Shown here: one piece after another, positions 27,659-38,498 of the stretch
Numbering within the stretch: the stretch's first letter is position 1
Layout: the number at the start of each line of letters is the position of its first letter
Assembly (NCBI GenBank): GCA_016630905.1
Contig: WBMQ01000003.1
Coordinates: 1,178,001-1,242,000 of the forward strand
Reading direction: 5' to 3'
Source: Capillidium heterosporum
Taxonomy: Eukaryota > Entomophthoromycota > Entomophthoromycetes > Entomophthorales > Capillidiaceae
Length of the DNA stretch: 64,000 nt
Program-made: the position numbers and the translations under genes
The notes under the pieces: generated by a model
Databases searched by the model: none
Seen by the model: the letters and a program-made list of their open reading frames with translations, nothing else
What the model was told of the DNA's origin: nothing

Positions 27659-28355
27659 TTAGTACAGACGCTGAGGCTTACCCATGGTGGTCTTGATGTA
27701 CAATGACTTGACGTTCTGCCAGTTCTTCTTCAACAAGGAGACCAAGAAGTTGACGGAAAGCATGACGTTGGTAACAATGTCATCCTGCTCCATCTCGACG
27801 TGGCCAATAGCAACGGCCAAGCAAAGAACCTTCTTCAACTGGAACTTGATGGTGGAACGGAGCTCATCAGCTTTGTCGCTCAAGTTGTCGGAGTGGGAGA
27901 CGGGGGTGGGGAACTTACCAGCTTTGTGGAGACCGGGACCCAAGAGACGGGGGATCAACTTGATGAGGGCTTCGGAAGCCAAGAAGGCATCGTACTTCTT
28001 GGCCAACTTCTTGATGAGCTTCTTGTTCTTGTTGAGCTTCTTGAGGTCATCAACCGACATAGCTTCGAGACCGACTTCCTTGGCCTGGTCGCAGTGCAAA
28101 GCATCACCTAAAACGCAAACGCTCATCTTGGGGCGGGGAATGTTGGGGAGCTTGACGGTACCCGAGAAACGCTTGTCACGCTGGGGATCGTAGTTCTTGA
28201 GACCAATTTGCAATTCAATGGTCTCGGTGAAGTTACGCTTCTTCTCTTCGGAACCTTTAATGAGCTCCTTGACGGACTCTCTCACGGCAGCAACTGAAAC
28301 TTTACTATCATATAATGGTTAATTGAGTTGATTTCTATAGCGTTAGTTACCTCAT
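27659..28355 (-). CDS. RPL10A: Ribosomal protein uL1 (L10a/L1), cytosolic
   Basis: Two exons: a five-base first exon (ATG plus AG, 28355-28351), a 46-nt intron (28350-28305), and the main exon from 28304. This acceptor is chosen because it yields [19 protein letters not shown], matching the eukaryotic uL1 N-terminus, while the other AGs give the wrong frame. Diagnostic segments are [70 protein letters not shown] and the invariant end [11 protein letters not shown]. The protein belongs to the mobile L1 stalk at the ribosomal E site. Codon usage is visibly GC-richer than in neighbouring genes, as expected for a highly expressed gene. An intron immediately after the start codon is common in ribosomal protein genes. 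Confidence 0.96.
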
Positions 28356-29210
28356 TGTGTTGGATGTTAAAGTTAAGAGGAACTCGTAGAATATCCATTG
28401 CCATTATGTTAAAGTTTCAGGCCTGAAATCGGCTAAAAAGTTGAAGTCTTGCAAATTCCAGATATGAACTGGTTTTGATTCTTTGATCAAAGCTTGATAA
28501 ATTGTTTGGAATTAAATGTCTAAAATCTCATGCCAAAAATTCAAATTATTAGCCAAGTACTCAAGAACGGAACATCATAGTTTTGAAGGAATCAAAGGTA
28601 TGAAGACACAGATATTAAGGTCAAATATCAAAAAACCTGTTTACATTTTGTAAGAACAAGGAGTCAAGCAACAGCCTTGTAAAATTTAGTGCTATAAAAT
28701 ATACTGTAACAAAAAAGATAATTAAATTTACCACCATATACTTGTCTATACACATATTTAATAACCCATTACTAAAGTCGTAAATAGATAGTGTATCCTA
28801 TGCAATATAAACTATTCAAGGCTAACTAAAAACCTATATTAATAATAGTTCCTATCTATGCTTCAACAATGAGTCAGCTATACACTACAGATTACCGACT
28901 AGCTTTCAACGTCAAAAGTTTAAAATTGGAAAGCAACTAAAAAGTAACGTAGTTCCAAAGTATCCACAGCAAATGCTTTATAATAGTTTACATTAAAAAA
29001 TATGCAAAACTTTGAAGTTACTGAAATTGTACAGCAAACGTTGGCATTTAGCGAACCAACAATTACTATTGTGGACTGTGGAAAAATCGAAGCTATCTAA
29101 TGTACAGTTGGAATTTAGGAACATTTGGCTCAAAGCATAAGGGTATTGACAAGTAGACTTGCCAACGTATAATACTAGAGTCCGTTGAAGCAGCAGAATG
29201 TACTTTAAAA
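28356..29210. other. Intergenic, 0.85 kb
   Basis: Promoter side of the ribosomal protein gene and 3' flank of TFIIE-alpha. No further gene recognised. Confidence 0.5.
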
Positions 29211-30606
29211 CTATGCCTCATCGACCTTAAATCTTTTCTTAGGAGATGCGATAGGCTGGACTGCACTGACATCTTCGCCGTTGTTGAAGGCGGCGATACG
29301 GTTAATATCATAGTAGTACTTCCTATAGTCTATATAGAATGCAAATCAACTTTTATGTAATCACAAATGTTAAAATAGCTTACACTGAGCACGTTTTTCC
29401 TCCTCCAATTTTTGTTTTTCAATGCGCTGCTTCTCATTGTCAAAGGCTTGGTTGATATCCAACTGAACTATTGGCTTGGCAGTAGCTCGTTTATGGCTCG
29501 TGCTCTGATTCATAGGTTGGATAGTGGACTTGGTGAACCATGGGGGTAGTACATTCTGTTGGCTGAAATGGTGAAAGTTAGAAAAAACAGGTATGATAAG
29601 TTTACCGGCGACGTTCCTAATTCAGCCTCCTTCTCTTCTTTTGATGCGCGGTCATCTTCCAAGAAGGTAACGGTTATCGTGGTCAAATTTCCTCCCGTAT
29701 CACGGCTGAAAGCAAGTTCACCGTTAGCTTCATCTAAATTCACCGTTATTAAGAGGAGTATATAATATAATTACTCTTTTTAGTTTGTTCTTTATTCATC
29801 ATGGCCTTTGAGATGGATTCCTTGGAGCTGCAGCATAAATTTAGCAACATATTGGTAGCATTAAATTTCTAAAAAACTTACACTTTGTACTCGACCTCTT
29901 CAGTCAGCTTGAGGAGCTCCAGAATAGGTTTAGCCTGGTCCCTATACTTGGCCAACTTTTCTTTTCCTTTGGTAGCATAGTCGTCTTGCTCCTCAGCTTC
30001 TAACGTGACTTGACAGTGGCGACATTTAAAGAGACCGTCAGTACCCATCAAATTCAACGCATCTTCAACAGTCACTTTAATCCTGCATTGTGGACATATA
30101 AAGTACTGTTGCTGGTGAGCCTACAAATAAAGTTACTAGGGCTGTTGTTGGTAATTTTACATTGCTCATTCTCTTTTCCATGTACAGTCTTATTGAATGC
30201 ATACGGTACTTTGAAACGTTGACAAATTTGGGATAGTCGATGGCGTAAAAGTTTTTGGGTATGGCACGGCCTTCAGGTTTCTTGGACTCATTACGAACAA
30301 TACTAAATAAAATGAAAAATTATAATTAATGATGCCTTGGGCTATAATAAAAGTTACATGTGGATAAAACCTTCCTCTTTAAGTTTGTTACAAATCTTTG
30401 AAATTTCTTTAGCTGGTATAAGCAGCTTGTCAGCAATTTCCTCTTCTCTCAACCTATTATCAAAGTAAATCAACCAAGTTTTTTAATAAATTACCATTCC
30501 ACTTTGTTGAGAACATCCATAACCAATATACATTTCGTGTCATAGAACGTACGCATTATCCTAGATACCAACTCTTTTAGTACCGGGGGTACTTTGTTGT
30601 TAGACA
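29211..30606 (-). CDS. TFA1: General transcription factor TFIIE, alpha subunit
   Basis: Several exons, roughly 370 residues. The N-terminus (MSNNKVPPVLKELVSRIMR) enters a winged-helix domain with VLNKVEWLREEEIADKL and ICNKLKEEGFIHIVRNES. A zinc ribbon follows (FICPQC...FKCRHC, four cysteines), then an acidic/charged middle and the conserved LPPWFTKSTI segment ahead of a Lys/Glu helix (about 29.4 kb). The C-terminus ends in SPKKRFKVDEA. TFIIE-alpha recruits and stimulates TFIIH at RNA polymerase II promoters. Domain order fits fungal Tfa1, with a shorter acidic tail than in yeast (482 residues). Frame is kept through all introns I could place; the exact limits of the small middle exons (29.75-29.88 kb) are less certain. 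Confidence 0.9.
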
Positions 30607-31886
30607 TTGATGGTAAATATTGGATTTGAAATGAAAAGTTGATGGGTAGCTGTAAGTGTTTACAGTTCTACTTCAGTTAGAAAGGACTCGATTTAAAAAG
30701 TAAAATGAAGTTTAATTTAACTTTAGCTATTAAATATCTCAAACCAATTCATTGAGTTTATTCTATAAATCCAATTGTACAACTGTATTTATTGTTCTGA
30801 GATGTGCTCTTTAATGACTATATTGAAACGATTGATGAAGTATCATTAAGTAACTTATATATTTGTCAAAGCTATATAAACTGTCGTTTACAACACCTAA
30901 ATCAGAGTGGTAGGAAAACTTCATCCAAAGAGTTCAAATTTTTGAAAGCAAAGCTCAGTTTGAACTAAGTATTCAGAAGAGACTGCTCAGTTACAAGTAA
31001 TCAGCACTCACAACCGAATCGGAAAGTAGGTGGATGTCAGATATATTCACAGGATATTAACTTCGGAGGACCCGATGAAAAAATGAAAGATACTGGTTTA
31101 TGGTCCTCAGCTTCACAGGTATAAATCATCTTTAGGGTCACCAGCTTTGTATTTTACCTTACTAGCCTTCTAAATTCATCTGAAGCATTAGTACAGCAAA
31201 TCCATCCCAGCTTATTATTGCAGTCTCTGTAAATATTTATATATTCTATATAACTAGTGACTTTAAGCAATACAGAGCTTATTACTACGATAAGGTGGAT
31301 AAAGCTGGATTCATCGTGATACCGATGGCAACAAAATATGTACTATGCGGCAAACCAATACTATGTATAGTGCCATCTACTAAAATTGAATTAGTAGGCT
31401 ATATAAAAAGCAGTAATGTCATCGGATCAACTCAGTCACATTGGCTTTAGTCTGCTAACGTTTCAAGGTACCTTCTGACAATACCTGTTTTGTTGCTGAA
31501 TCGTAAATTTACAATCTAGACTAAATTTATACGACCTGAAAGGATGAAAAGAATTGTATAGTGTCAAAAGACGCATTCAAATTTGAATATTCATAGATGT
31601 GTATCAAAGAGTTTAGACGAACATACATACATGTGAGCAAAAGGTGTTGTCATCCTTAAGCCTCGTCTTCGTTGCAAATACTAAATTGGATATATACACG
31701 TTATATATGAATATAAAACCGACATTTGTTAAAAGGTCACGCTAGTCGAACAACACATACATGTTTGTCATCACAGAAAATCCGATACAAAAGTGGGTGG
31801 TGATACTTTCGACTACGAATATAGATAAATGTTAGTGAGCCGTATGACAGGATATGTAGCTGCGATGAACGCAACAAACTATCTGT
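30607..31886. other. Intergenic, 1.3 kb
   Basis: AT-rich, no gene recognised. It ends where the left arm of the inverted duplication begins. Confidence 0.45.
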
Positions 31887-31975
31887 TTTTAGAAGAAAAT
31901 ACCTATATAGAGACGATACAGATTAATCTCTATATACACATATATGGACATCGACCCATTCAAACTGACAATCTC

Positions 31976-31985
31976 ATATAAAGGC
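31976..31985 (+). promoter_or_regulatory. TATA-like box of subtilisin copy A
   Basis: CATATAAAGG lies about 40 bp before the ATG and is conserved in the inverted copy at about 43498-43507, together with ~130 bp of upstream sequence. Confidence 0.5.
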
Positions 31986-32019
31986 TTTGAGGTTTGTGTA
32001 ACAGCCTCACAAGCAAAGG

Positions 32020-33209
32020 ATGAAGTTCTCAAGTTTAGCACTCCTGGTCAGCACCTGTACTCAGTACCACCGTCAACAACCTAGTCAGTCCCAAGTCTAC
32101 CAAAGGTCGTTTCGTCGAAGACAGCTACCTCATCAAGCTCAAATCGGAAACCCGTTCCACCATCGATGCCCACTTGGACCAGGTCAAATCCTTATTTGTC
32201 GAACGTTCCGACGCCAACACCATCAAGCACATCTACCGTAACTTAGGAAACAACCTCTACGCTGCCAAATTCAGTCCTAAAGTCTTGGATCAAGTCAAAA
32301 AGCTACCTGAAGTCGAGTATGTCGAAAAAGAGGGTATAATTGGCGTTGAAGCCTTACAACGCGACGCACCTTGGGGTATCAGCCGTGTATCTAGACGTGC
32401 CCCCCATACCAACTTCAACGACTGGAGCTTGAAGTTCAATTACACCTACGAGACTACTGGTGAAGGCATTGCTATCTACGTCATCGATACCGGTATTCGA
32501 TTTAACAACACTCAGTTCGAGGGACGTGCCGTACATGGCGCCAATTTTGTCGTCAACAACACGAGTATTGACGACGAATACGGACATGGTACTCATGTAG
32601 CTGGTATCATCGGTTCCAAGCAGTTCGGTATCCTCAAGAAAGCCACACTAGTTTCCGTCAAAGTTATCGGGCCCAAAGGTGAAGGTGGCTACTCTGAGTT
32701 CATTGCTGGTTTAGATTGGGTCCTCAAAGATAAGCGGGGTCCCGTCGGCAATGTCATCAATATTTCGTTAGGAGGTGACAAGAGTCAAGTTTTGAACGAC
32801 GCTATCGAGGTCGCTTACTTGAAGGGTGCCATCATGGTAGTTGCAGCTGGTAACGATAATACGGATGCCTGCAACAAATCACCGGCTGGTTCCCCCAGCG
32901 CTATAACGGTAGGTGCTACCGATATCGTCGACTGGAAGGCTAGCTTCTCTTGCTTCGGTCCTTGTGTCGATGTCTTTGCCCCTGGACAGGATATTATATC
33001 GACTTTCAAGGATAAGGACTGGTACCAAGTCGGGGACTTCGATGGCGGCGCCCCATGTCGCTGGACTTGCTGGATACTTCTTGGCTTTGGAGCCTAGTCT
33101 TACTGCTGCTCAGATTGTTAAGAAGATTCAGGATACTGCTACTAAGAATGTGGTTATTGAGCCAGGGAAGGGTTCCCCCAATCTGCTAGCTTACAACTTC
33201 AATATCTAA
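32020..33209 (+). pseudogene. Proteinase-K-type subtilisin, copy A, interrupted
   Basis: Nearly the same gene as the intact copy B at 42279-43469, but the frame is broken twice. One extra C lies at about 32054-32055 within the signal-peptide region, and a one-base loss at about 33016-33020 precedes the catalytic Ser motif. Between them the reading (about 32174-33018) keeps the inhibitor-I9 propeptide part, the catalytic Asp motif (VIDTGIRF) and the catalytic His motif (GHGTHVAGIIGS). The Ser motif GTSMAAPHVAG follows in another frame up to the stop at 33209. No intron fits the two breaks. This is either a recently inactivated secreted S8A peptidase or the result of two assembly indels inside a near-identical repeat. 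Described only, not restored. Confidence 0.8.
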
Positions 33210-33649
33210 GTTGAACGAGCTCTGGACTTTTGAAAATAATAAGTATATTCATATATAGTTTATCTCTTATAAATTAGCTTTTAAGGTTTATATTAGGCTT
33301 GTGGTATTACCATGAATGAAAATTCAAATTCATCAAATTTAAACTAATACAATATCACTTTGTAATAATATATAATGGGTTTAGTACTAAAATGGATATG
33401 TATAATTTAACTGTATTGATTCTAAAGATAAAACAATTATCTAGATCTCAGCAATATAAAATAGTATTCGAAACTTTAAATTACTATAGCTATAGTTTTC
33501 ATCGAGCAGTTGGGGTTAATACTGATGTATAAAATAATGTAGTTTTATACCAGAAATGGCCGAGCTTCAAAAGTGCTGGAGGTACGTCTACAAAGTGGAG
33601 CATAGAATTCTAAAGGAACATGCCAACGGCAAAAACTTTGGTATTCGAA
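33210..33649. other. Diverged spacer within the left arm
   Basis: AT-rich, without a gene. Traces of similarity to 41963-42060 (a TAGAATTCTA block) show that the original duplication continued through here. Confidence 0.4.
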
Positions 33650-33836
33650 TAATATACTTGCAGAAACATCAAGTATATATGAAAATCACTGTGGGAATTG
33701 AAATTGAGACTTGGGGATTAAGTGTGGCTTTACTATCAAACTAGCAGAGCATGGAATTCGAGAAGAAAAGTATAGATGTATACTCCAATGGATATATTGA
33801 GATTATTTCATAGCTGCATTCTGAGACTATGGGAGG

Positions 33837-33846
33837 TATATAAAAG
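33837..33846 (+). promoter_or_regulatory. TATA-like box of small secreted protein gene 1
   Basis: TATATAAAAG stands 83 bp before the ATG at 33929. It is kept at matching positions in the other family members (for example 35129-35138, 37334-37341, 39873-39880, 41766-41775). Confidence 0.55.
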
Positions 33847-33928
33847 ACGGAAACTAAGTTGGAAATAGTATCAAAACAACCACCTAATCTAATACACCAA
33901 CAAGTAAAGCCATAATACCCTAATAACA

Positions 33929-34375
33929 ATGAAGTTCATCGCCTACATTACTTTATTCATCGCTACTGTCTTTGCTGCTGGTGAAGATAATGTAGCTCCC
34001 AACTCAGCCCCAGCCCCAGCTCCTGAAGCCCAACCCAACCCAGCCGCACAGCCAGCGCAACCTATTCAAGCTGTTCAGCCAGCTCAACCCATCCAAGAAA
34101 CTAAGGAGACCAAAGAGAACAAAGAAGGATGGTTTAATCCTCAATGGGGCAACCAGTGGAATCCTCAGTGGAGCAGCGGTGTACAAACCGGTGCTTTGAA
34201 TGGCACTCCATGCTGGCAGAACCCTAACCAGTGCGATGCCAATCCCATCAACTACTACGAGTGCGTCAATTCTAAATTGCTGTCCAGACCCTGCGCCCCT
34301 GGAACCTACTGTACTAGGCTAAATGGTCAAGCCAGATGTGACGGCCGTATCCCTACCCAAATTCGCAACTGGTAA
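33929..34375 (+). CDS. Small secreted six-Cys protein 1, CBM19-like
   Basis: 148 residues, single exon. A signal peptide (MKFIAYITLFIATVFAAG) is followed by a Pro/Ala/Gln-rich linker of repeated QPAQPIQ units (about residues 24-58), a Lys/Glu stretch and a Trp-rich patch (GWFNPQWGNQWN). The C-terminal module has six cysteines (C95, C102, C112, C122, C128, C137) in the pattern C-x6-C-x9-C-V-N-x-K-x5-PCAPGT-x-C-x8-CD. The ECVNSKLLSRPCAPGTYC part resembles the family 19 carbohydrate-binding module that binds chitin; this is my judgement and is unverified. The module could hold three disulphides. It follows the broken subtilisin by 720 bp on the same strand and mirrors gene 6 at 41222-41683. Confidence 0.85.
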   Translation: MKFIAYITLFIATVFAAGEDNVAPNSAPAPAPEAQPNPAAQPAQPIQAVQPAQPIQETKETKENKEGWFNPQWGNQWNPQWSSGVQTGALNGTPCWQNPNQCDANPINYYECVNSKLLSRPCAPGTYCTRLNGQARCDGRIPTQIRNW

Positions 34376-35213
34376 CTCAAGCAATAAATAATACCTAATT
34401 TATAGTTAACTATGATATCTTTAAAGCACTAATTTGCTACTATATCAAAGAATTTATTTTTGCTAAAAATTTCAAAAAAATATTTATTTAAATGGATCAG
34501 TTCGTTAAAATTTTGGATGTAGAGCATACCTTCCTTTTATAATACAATGTAGGGTAGTATCTATGTAGCATATATAAATTTTACATAGATGCTGCTATTA
34601 AAGGTAGTTCAAAAGTTTAGCTTTACTGTTTACAGCTACAAGCACTATACTTGTATAAGCTTGAGTAATAGATTTACTACAATAGGCCATGTACAATATA
34701 GCCACATCAAATGATTTTATCGGATAATTTAGTATTATAAATTAAAGTAGATATTCGATATCTATATTCCCTTGACATCAACCCTTAGCCCATAAGATCT
34801 AGGTATTGGAGCATTAAAGGTGTAGGTTTGGAACACCTTTTAGGACGCTGATCAATTTCGAGTATGGTATATAAGTAAATGTCTTAAAGCTATATATATA
34901 GTCATACTAAAACGGTATGTAGGTTTAATTGAGTCCTAACTTTAAACACCCTTTGTTCCCATATTTTTAGAAAAATTGGAGGCAATTTACGAAATTTAAA
35001 ATGGGGAGAAAATTAGTAAATATAACTCAACGGTAAACTGCCATATTTTGAAGGTGGGTATATGAAAGGCTACTCCAATAAATATATTCGATTGTGGCAC
35101 ATAATTTCACTTTTTAAATAAAGAAAGGCATATAAAACGCAATAGTTAAACTACAAATTGCTATCAAAGCAAAAAATTAACCTAATAAATAAAGCCATAA
35201 TACCCTAATAGCA
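34376..35213. other. Intergenic, 0.84 kb
   Basis: AT-rich spacer between small secreted protein genes 1 and 2. It contains the TATA-like CATATAAAAC (35129-35138) of gene 2 and no other gene. Confidence 0.5.
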
Positions 35214-35600
35214 ATGAAATTCATCACTTGCATCATATTGTTCATTACCACCATCTTGGCCGCCGGTGAAGACAACACAATCCCCAAATCAGCTGAAATT
35301 CAAGCTAGCCCAGCTTCAAAGGTCCAGTCCATGCAAGCTGCTGAACCAATTCAACCTGTCCAAGAGAGCGAAGAAGGTTTTTGGGACGATCACTGGAATC
35401 CATTTTGGAACCAGCCTAGAGGTGTATGGAGCACTGCGCCCTGCATACCAAGCCAAAACTACTGTGACCCCAACCTCACTGGTCGCTACGTGTGCATCGA
35501 TTCCAAGCTGGCGCTATTACCCTGTTCCGCTGGAACCCACTGTACCACGAATAGTGGCCAATCCAACTGTGATGGCAAGGGACCCTACTCCTATACATAG
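35214..35600 (+). CDS. Small secreted six-Cys protein 2, CBM19-like
   Basis: 128 residues, single exon. Signal peptide MKFITCIILFITTILAAG, then a short Ala/Ser/Gln linker, an acidic/Trp patch (EEGFWDDHWNPFWNQ) and a six-Cys module containing YVCIDSKLALLPCSAGTHC and a final NCDG. The linker is shorter than in protein 1 and lacks the QPAQPIQ repeats. The C-terminus ends GPYSYT instead of the family's usual IPxxIxxW, so it is the most diverged member. It is the last gene on the plus strand before the centre of symmetry; the next four members are on the minus strand. Confidence 0.83.
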   Translation: MKFITCIILFITTILAAGEDNTIPKSAEIQASPASKVQSMQAAEPIQPVQESEEGFWDDHWNPFWNQPRGVWSTAPCIPSQNYCDPNLTGRYVCIDSKLALLPCSAGTHCTTNSGQSNCDGKGPYSYT

Positions 35601-36833
35601 CCAGTAACCCAACACAATAAATCTTTGCTGTAACTAAACCTATGTAAAATGTAGCTTGTTTTAGGTTTTACAACCTTATTTTTGAAATTTACCAGCTTCT
35701 TCTTATATCATTTTGCCTAATATAAGTGGCAGGTCTTCCAATGTGATAATCATAACTGATTTGAACTTATTTTATAGTTTTTAAGGGTAATTGGCGCTAA
35801 ATTTTGAACATATTGTAAATACTTTATGAAGTCAATTCAAAACTTCAGATATAAGTTTGGATTTGATACATATAGAACTCAACTGCATCTACAATTGAAT
35901 TCAAACTTATAGAAAGGATATGTGTTAAAGATATCTATGTGTATATCAGCTTTTTATGGGAGGATAGTTTAAACTTAGCAGATGGAGTTTGGCGCTCATG
36001 AAATGAACTTCAACTTCATTGGAAAGTTCGTATGCTTTTCGAGAGTATTGGCTCCTACACTAGTATTCTAAAGAATTAATTGCAATACAGCTATACTAAA
36101 TTTACAAAATTGAACCTTGGTAAAAGCTTGGTAGCCATCAAATTTTCAGGGACATAGAACTGAAAGGTATTTGAAGTCAAAGCTTGATTCAACTAGCATG
36201 TCATTCTAAAATGAATGATAAATGGCTTTCTACGATATATGTTGTCAAAATGCTCCAAGTTGATGAGAATCATAGGTTGAAATAGTTGTAAGGACTTGTT
36301 TAAAAGTGATTTGTGTACTAGCTGTCTAGTCTAAAGTATTGGATCATACAGGTCTCATAATAAGCTATACATTCCAATTAAAGGTATACGTGCGGCGGTA
36401 CTTGTAGGTGTGCAATTCCAAACCAAAGCTTTGAAATGTGTTTAGTCACAACATATATATGAGATGTATACATGTTATATATTTTCATATATTTTATATT
36501 TAAAAAATTTCCTAATAGATATATCTAAACGAAATACGATGAAAAATCGGTACAGGAATGATTCGATAAAGAAATATCTTTCTATAAAAAGGGTTTTATA
36601 TAGAAAGGAAATTCTAGTTTAAATTCAATGGATCCTTTTCTTTGAAATCTTTGGCCTTTTTTTATTGAGACCTTAGGAACAAAGTTTTTGTAAAAACGAC
36701 ATGAAATACTTTATAATGTATTGGCTGTATTTGAACAAGGGGGTAAGTCAGCATGTCAGTTATCGATCCAGTATATAGAAGCAACGTAATAAAAAAAATG
36801 TATACAAAAATTAGGTATATTTATTGCATGAAG
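35601..36833. other. Intergenic, 1.2 kb, strand switch point
   Basis: Convergent spacer between gene 2 (plus) and gene 3 (minus). AT-rich; no gene, hairpin or mobile element recognised. Confidence 0.45.
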
Positions 36834-37256
36834 CTACCAGTTAGGAATAGGGACAGGGAAACGATTATCACAGATGAAGCGGCTGCCCTGCATCATACAG
36901 GTAGTTCCAGCCGGACAAGGTCTGGATAAGAGTACACCGTTGACGCATTCGAGGTAACCTGGGCCGTTGCAGAAGAATTGACCGGGCCAACACTGTGGAT
37001 TGGATGGGACACCAGCCGGTAGACCGTTGAACCAAGGTGTGTTCCACAGAGGGTTGTTGTGCTGGCTCCACCAATCTTCCTTGTTCTCTTTGCTTTCCTT
37101 GACCTCCTTAACCTCCTGCACTTCTTGTTTAGCTTGGATGGGTTGGACGGCTGGAGCTGAGTTAGCTTGAACTTCAGCTGGTTTAGAGGCTACATTATCT
37201 TCACCGATAGCCAAAGTAGCAGCGATGAATAAGGTGATACAGGTGATGAACTTCAT
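36834..37256 (-). CDS. Small secreted six-Cys protein 3, CBM19-like
   Basis: 140 residues, single exon. Signal peptide MKFITCITLFIAATLAIG, an Ala/Pro/Gln linker, a charged stretch (VQEVKEVKESKENKEDWW), a Trp/Asn patch (HNNPLWNTPW) and the six-Cys module (CWPGQFFC...YLECVNGVLLSRPC..GTTC...FICD). The family ending (RFPVPIPNW) is present. A TATA-like box reads TATATAAG on the minus strand (37334-37341). Its upstream ~150 bp (37389-37542) is shared with genes 4 and 5, showing that promoter and coding region were duplicated together. Confidence 0.85.
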   Translation of the reverse strand: MKFITCITLFIAATLAIGEDNVASKPAEVQANSAPAVQPIQAKQEVQEVKEVKESKENKEDWWSQHNNPLWNTPWFNGLPAGVPSNPQCWPGQFFCNGPGYLECVNGVLLSRPCPAGTTCMMQGSRFICDNRFPVPIPNW

Positions 37257-38104
37257 TTTTATTAGGTTAATAAATATTTACTTAGGCTATTAGGTTAGTT
37301 TGATTGATAATGTTTTAAGCTTAACCATCGCTACTTATATATCGTTCTATATTTCAAAAAGCATCTTAATGTGCTATAATCTAATATTATGTTGGAGTAA
37401 CTTACCATATATCCACCTTCGAAATGTGGGAAGCTTGCAACTAAGCTTAGTTTATCAGTTCAAGCCCCAGCTAATTTTTGATTTCCATTCACCTTTCCAA
37501 GAACGTGAAGGCAAAGGATGCTTGAAACTGGGACTCAATTAACCTTGCATACCTTTCTAAAACTTGATAAATAGAATTCTATGGCATTTATATACTTCTT
37601 TATTGAAAGTTGATCAGCATATTGGAAGGTGAATTTCCACGCTTACGTCTTTAGCACTATATTAGTTGTGTTTAATGGATTGAAGATTGATGTTAAGAAA
37701 ATGTATATTAAGAAGCCCATTTCAACTCAATAATTTTTCCTGATACTATAATAAATGGCGTTTTTAATGCAATTTATATAACTTGAATATAAAAGAGTAT
37801 GTGATATAGATCTTTGAATTTTGCTATAGTGTATAGAGTTTATTGTAGCAATTCTTCCATTCAAGTTTATATAGATACAGTACCTGTAGTGGTACGATTT
37901 GAAAGCTAATACTTTGAGTTATTTTATTCGTGGTGATGTAATTTATATATGATGTATAGATGGTACCTATAGTATATTGTTCAAGGAAACTATATTATAT
38001 ATCAAAAATTTCCAATATTGAGCTAATATAATAATCGTGCATAATAAACTAATTGCAAGAAAAAAAATTTTAAACTAAGCGTAATACATGTTTATTGTAC
38101 GAAG
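37257..38104. other. Intergenic, 0.85 kb, centre of the palindrome
   Basis: Holds the promoter of gene 3 with its shared upstream block (37389-37542). The geometric centre of the inverted cluster falls at about 37.5-37.8 kb. No gene or obvious long hairpin. Confidence 0.5.
37389..37542 (-). repeat. Upstream block shared by small-protein genes 3, 4 and 5 (copy a)
   Basis: About 150 bp starting near ATGTTGGAGTAAC and ending GGGACTCAATTAA on the plus strand. It lies 130-290 bp upstream of gene 3 and has counterparts at 38641-38798 and 39936-40080 in the same relation to genes 4 and 5. The AGCCCCAG core and the GAACGTGA block are best conserved. Confidence 0.6.
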
Positions 38105-38498
38105 TTACCAGTTACGAACTTGAACGGGGATTCTACCGTCACAGAAGGCCCGACCACTCTGCGTAGTACAGTAAGTTCCAGCAGAACAGGGTCTTGATAA
38201 TAGCTTAGAGTTGACACACTCGTAGTAGTAGTTGGCATTAAGATCGCATGGGCTTTGATTCCAAGTGCAAGGAACGTTGTTCCAAAGACCATTAGGCTGA
38301 CCGTTGTTCCAAGGTTGGTTCCATAATGGGTTCCAGTGATCCTCCCTAGAATCCTTCTGTACTTTCCTCGCTTTCTTGAATCGGTTGAGCAGCTGGAGCT
38401 GGATTGGCTTGAACTTCAGCTGGTTTAGGGGCTAAGTGAACTTCTCCAACGGCCAGGGCACTGGCAATGAATAGACTGATACAGGTGATAAATTTCAT
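38105..38498 (-). pseudogene. Small secreted six-Cys protein 4, interrupted
   Basis: It starts like its sisters (MKFITCISLFIASALAVGE, linker with NPAPAAQPIQESEE) but meets an in-frame TAG at 38348-38346, where the family has a Trp codon. After a one-base shift the reading resumes in the conserved style: HWNPLWNQPW, a module with YYECVNSKLLSRPCSAGTYC, and the ending IPVQVRNW at the stop 38107-38105. No plausible intron removes the break (the only GT..AG pair is 17 nt apart). So this is a one-base insertion, either real inactivation or an assembly error. Confidence 0.78.

Larger units (their letters stand above)
31887..34162 (+). repeat. Left arm of large inverted duplication
   Basis: From about 31887 the sequence matches, on the opposite strand, the block ending at about 43601. 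It includes the shared promoter (TATAAAGG-type box near 31978), the subtilisin coding region, and after a diverged spacer a second nearly identical block, 33650-34162, against 41423-41962. Similarity of the second block stops inside the small secreted protein gene. The intervening ~7 kb holds further diverged copies of the same small-protein gene. Confidence 0.85.

Noticed and set aside
35601-38104. Integrated mobile element or hairpin at the palindrome centre
   Set aside because: No transposase-like reading, terminal repeats or long self-complementary stretch seen near the centre.
38342-38360. A 17-nt GT..AG segment that would restore frame in small-protein gene 4
   Set aside because: Far below the shortest introns seen in this window, and the resulting protein would lack the conserved Trp.
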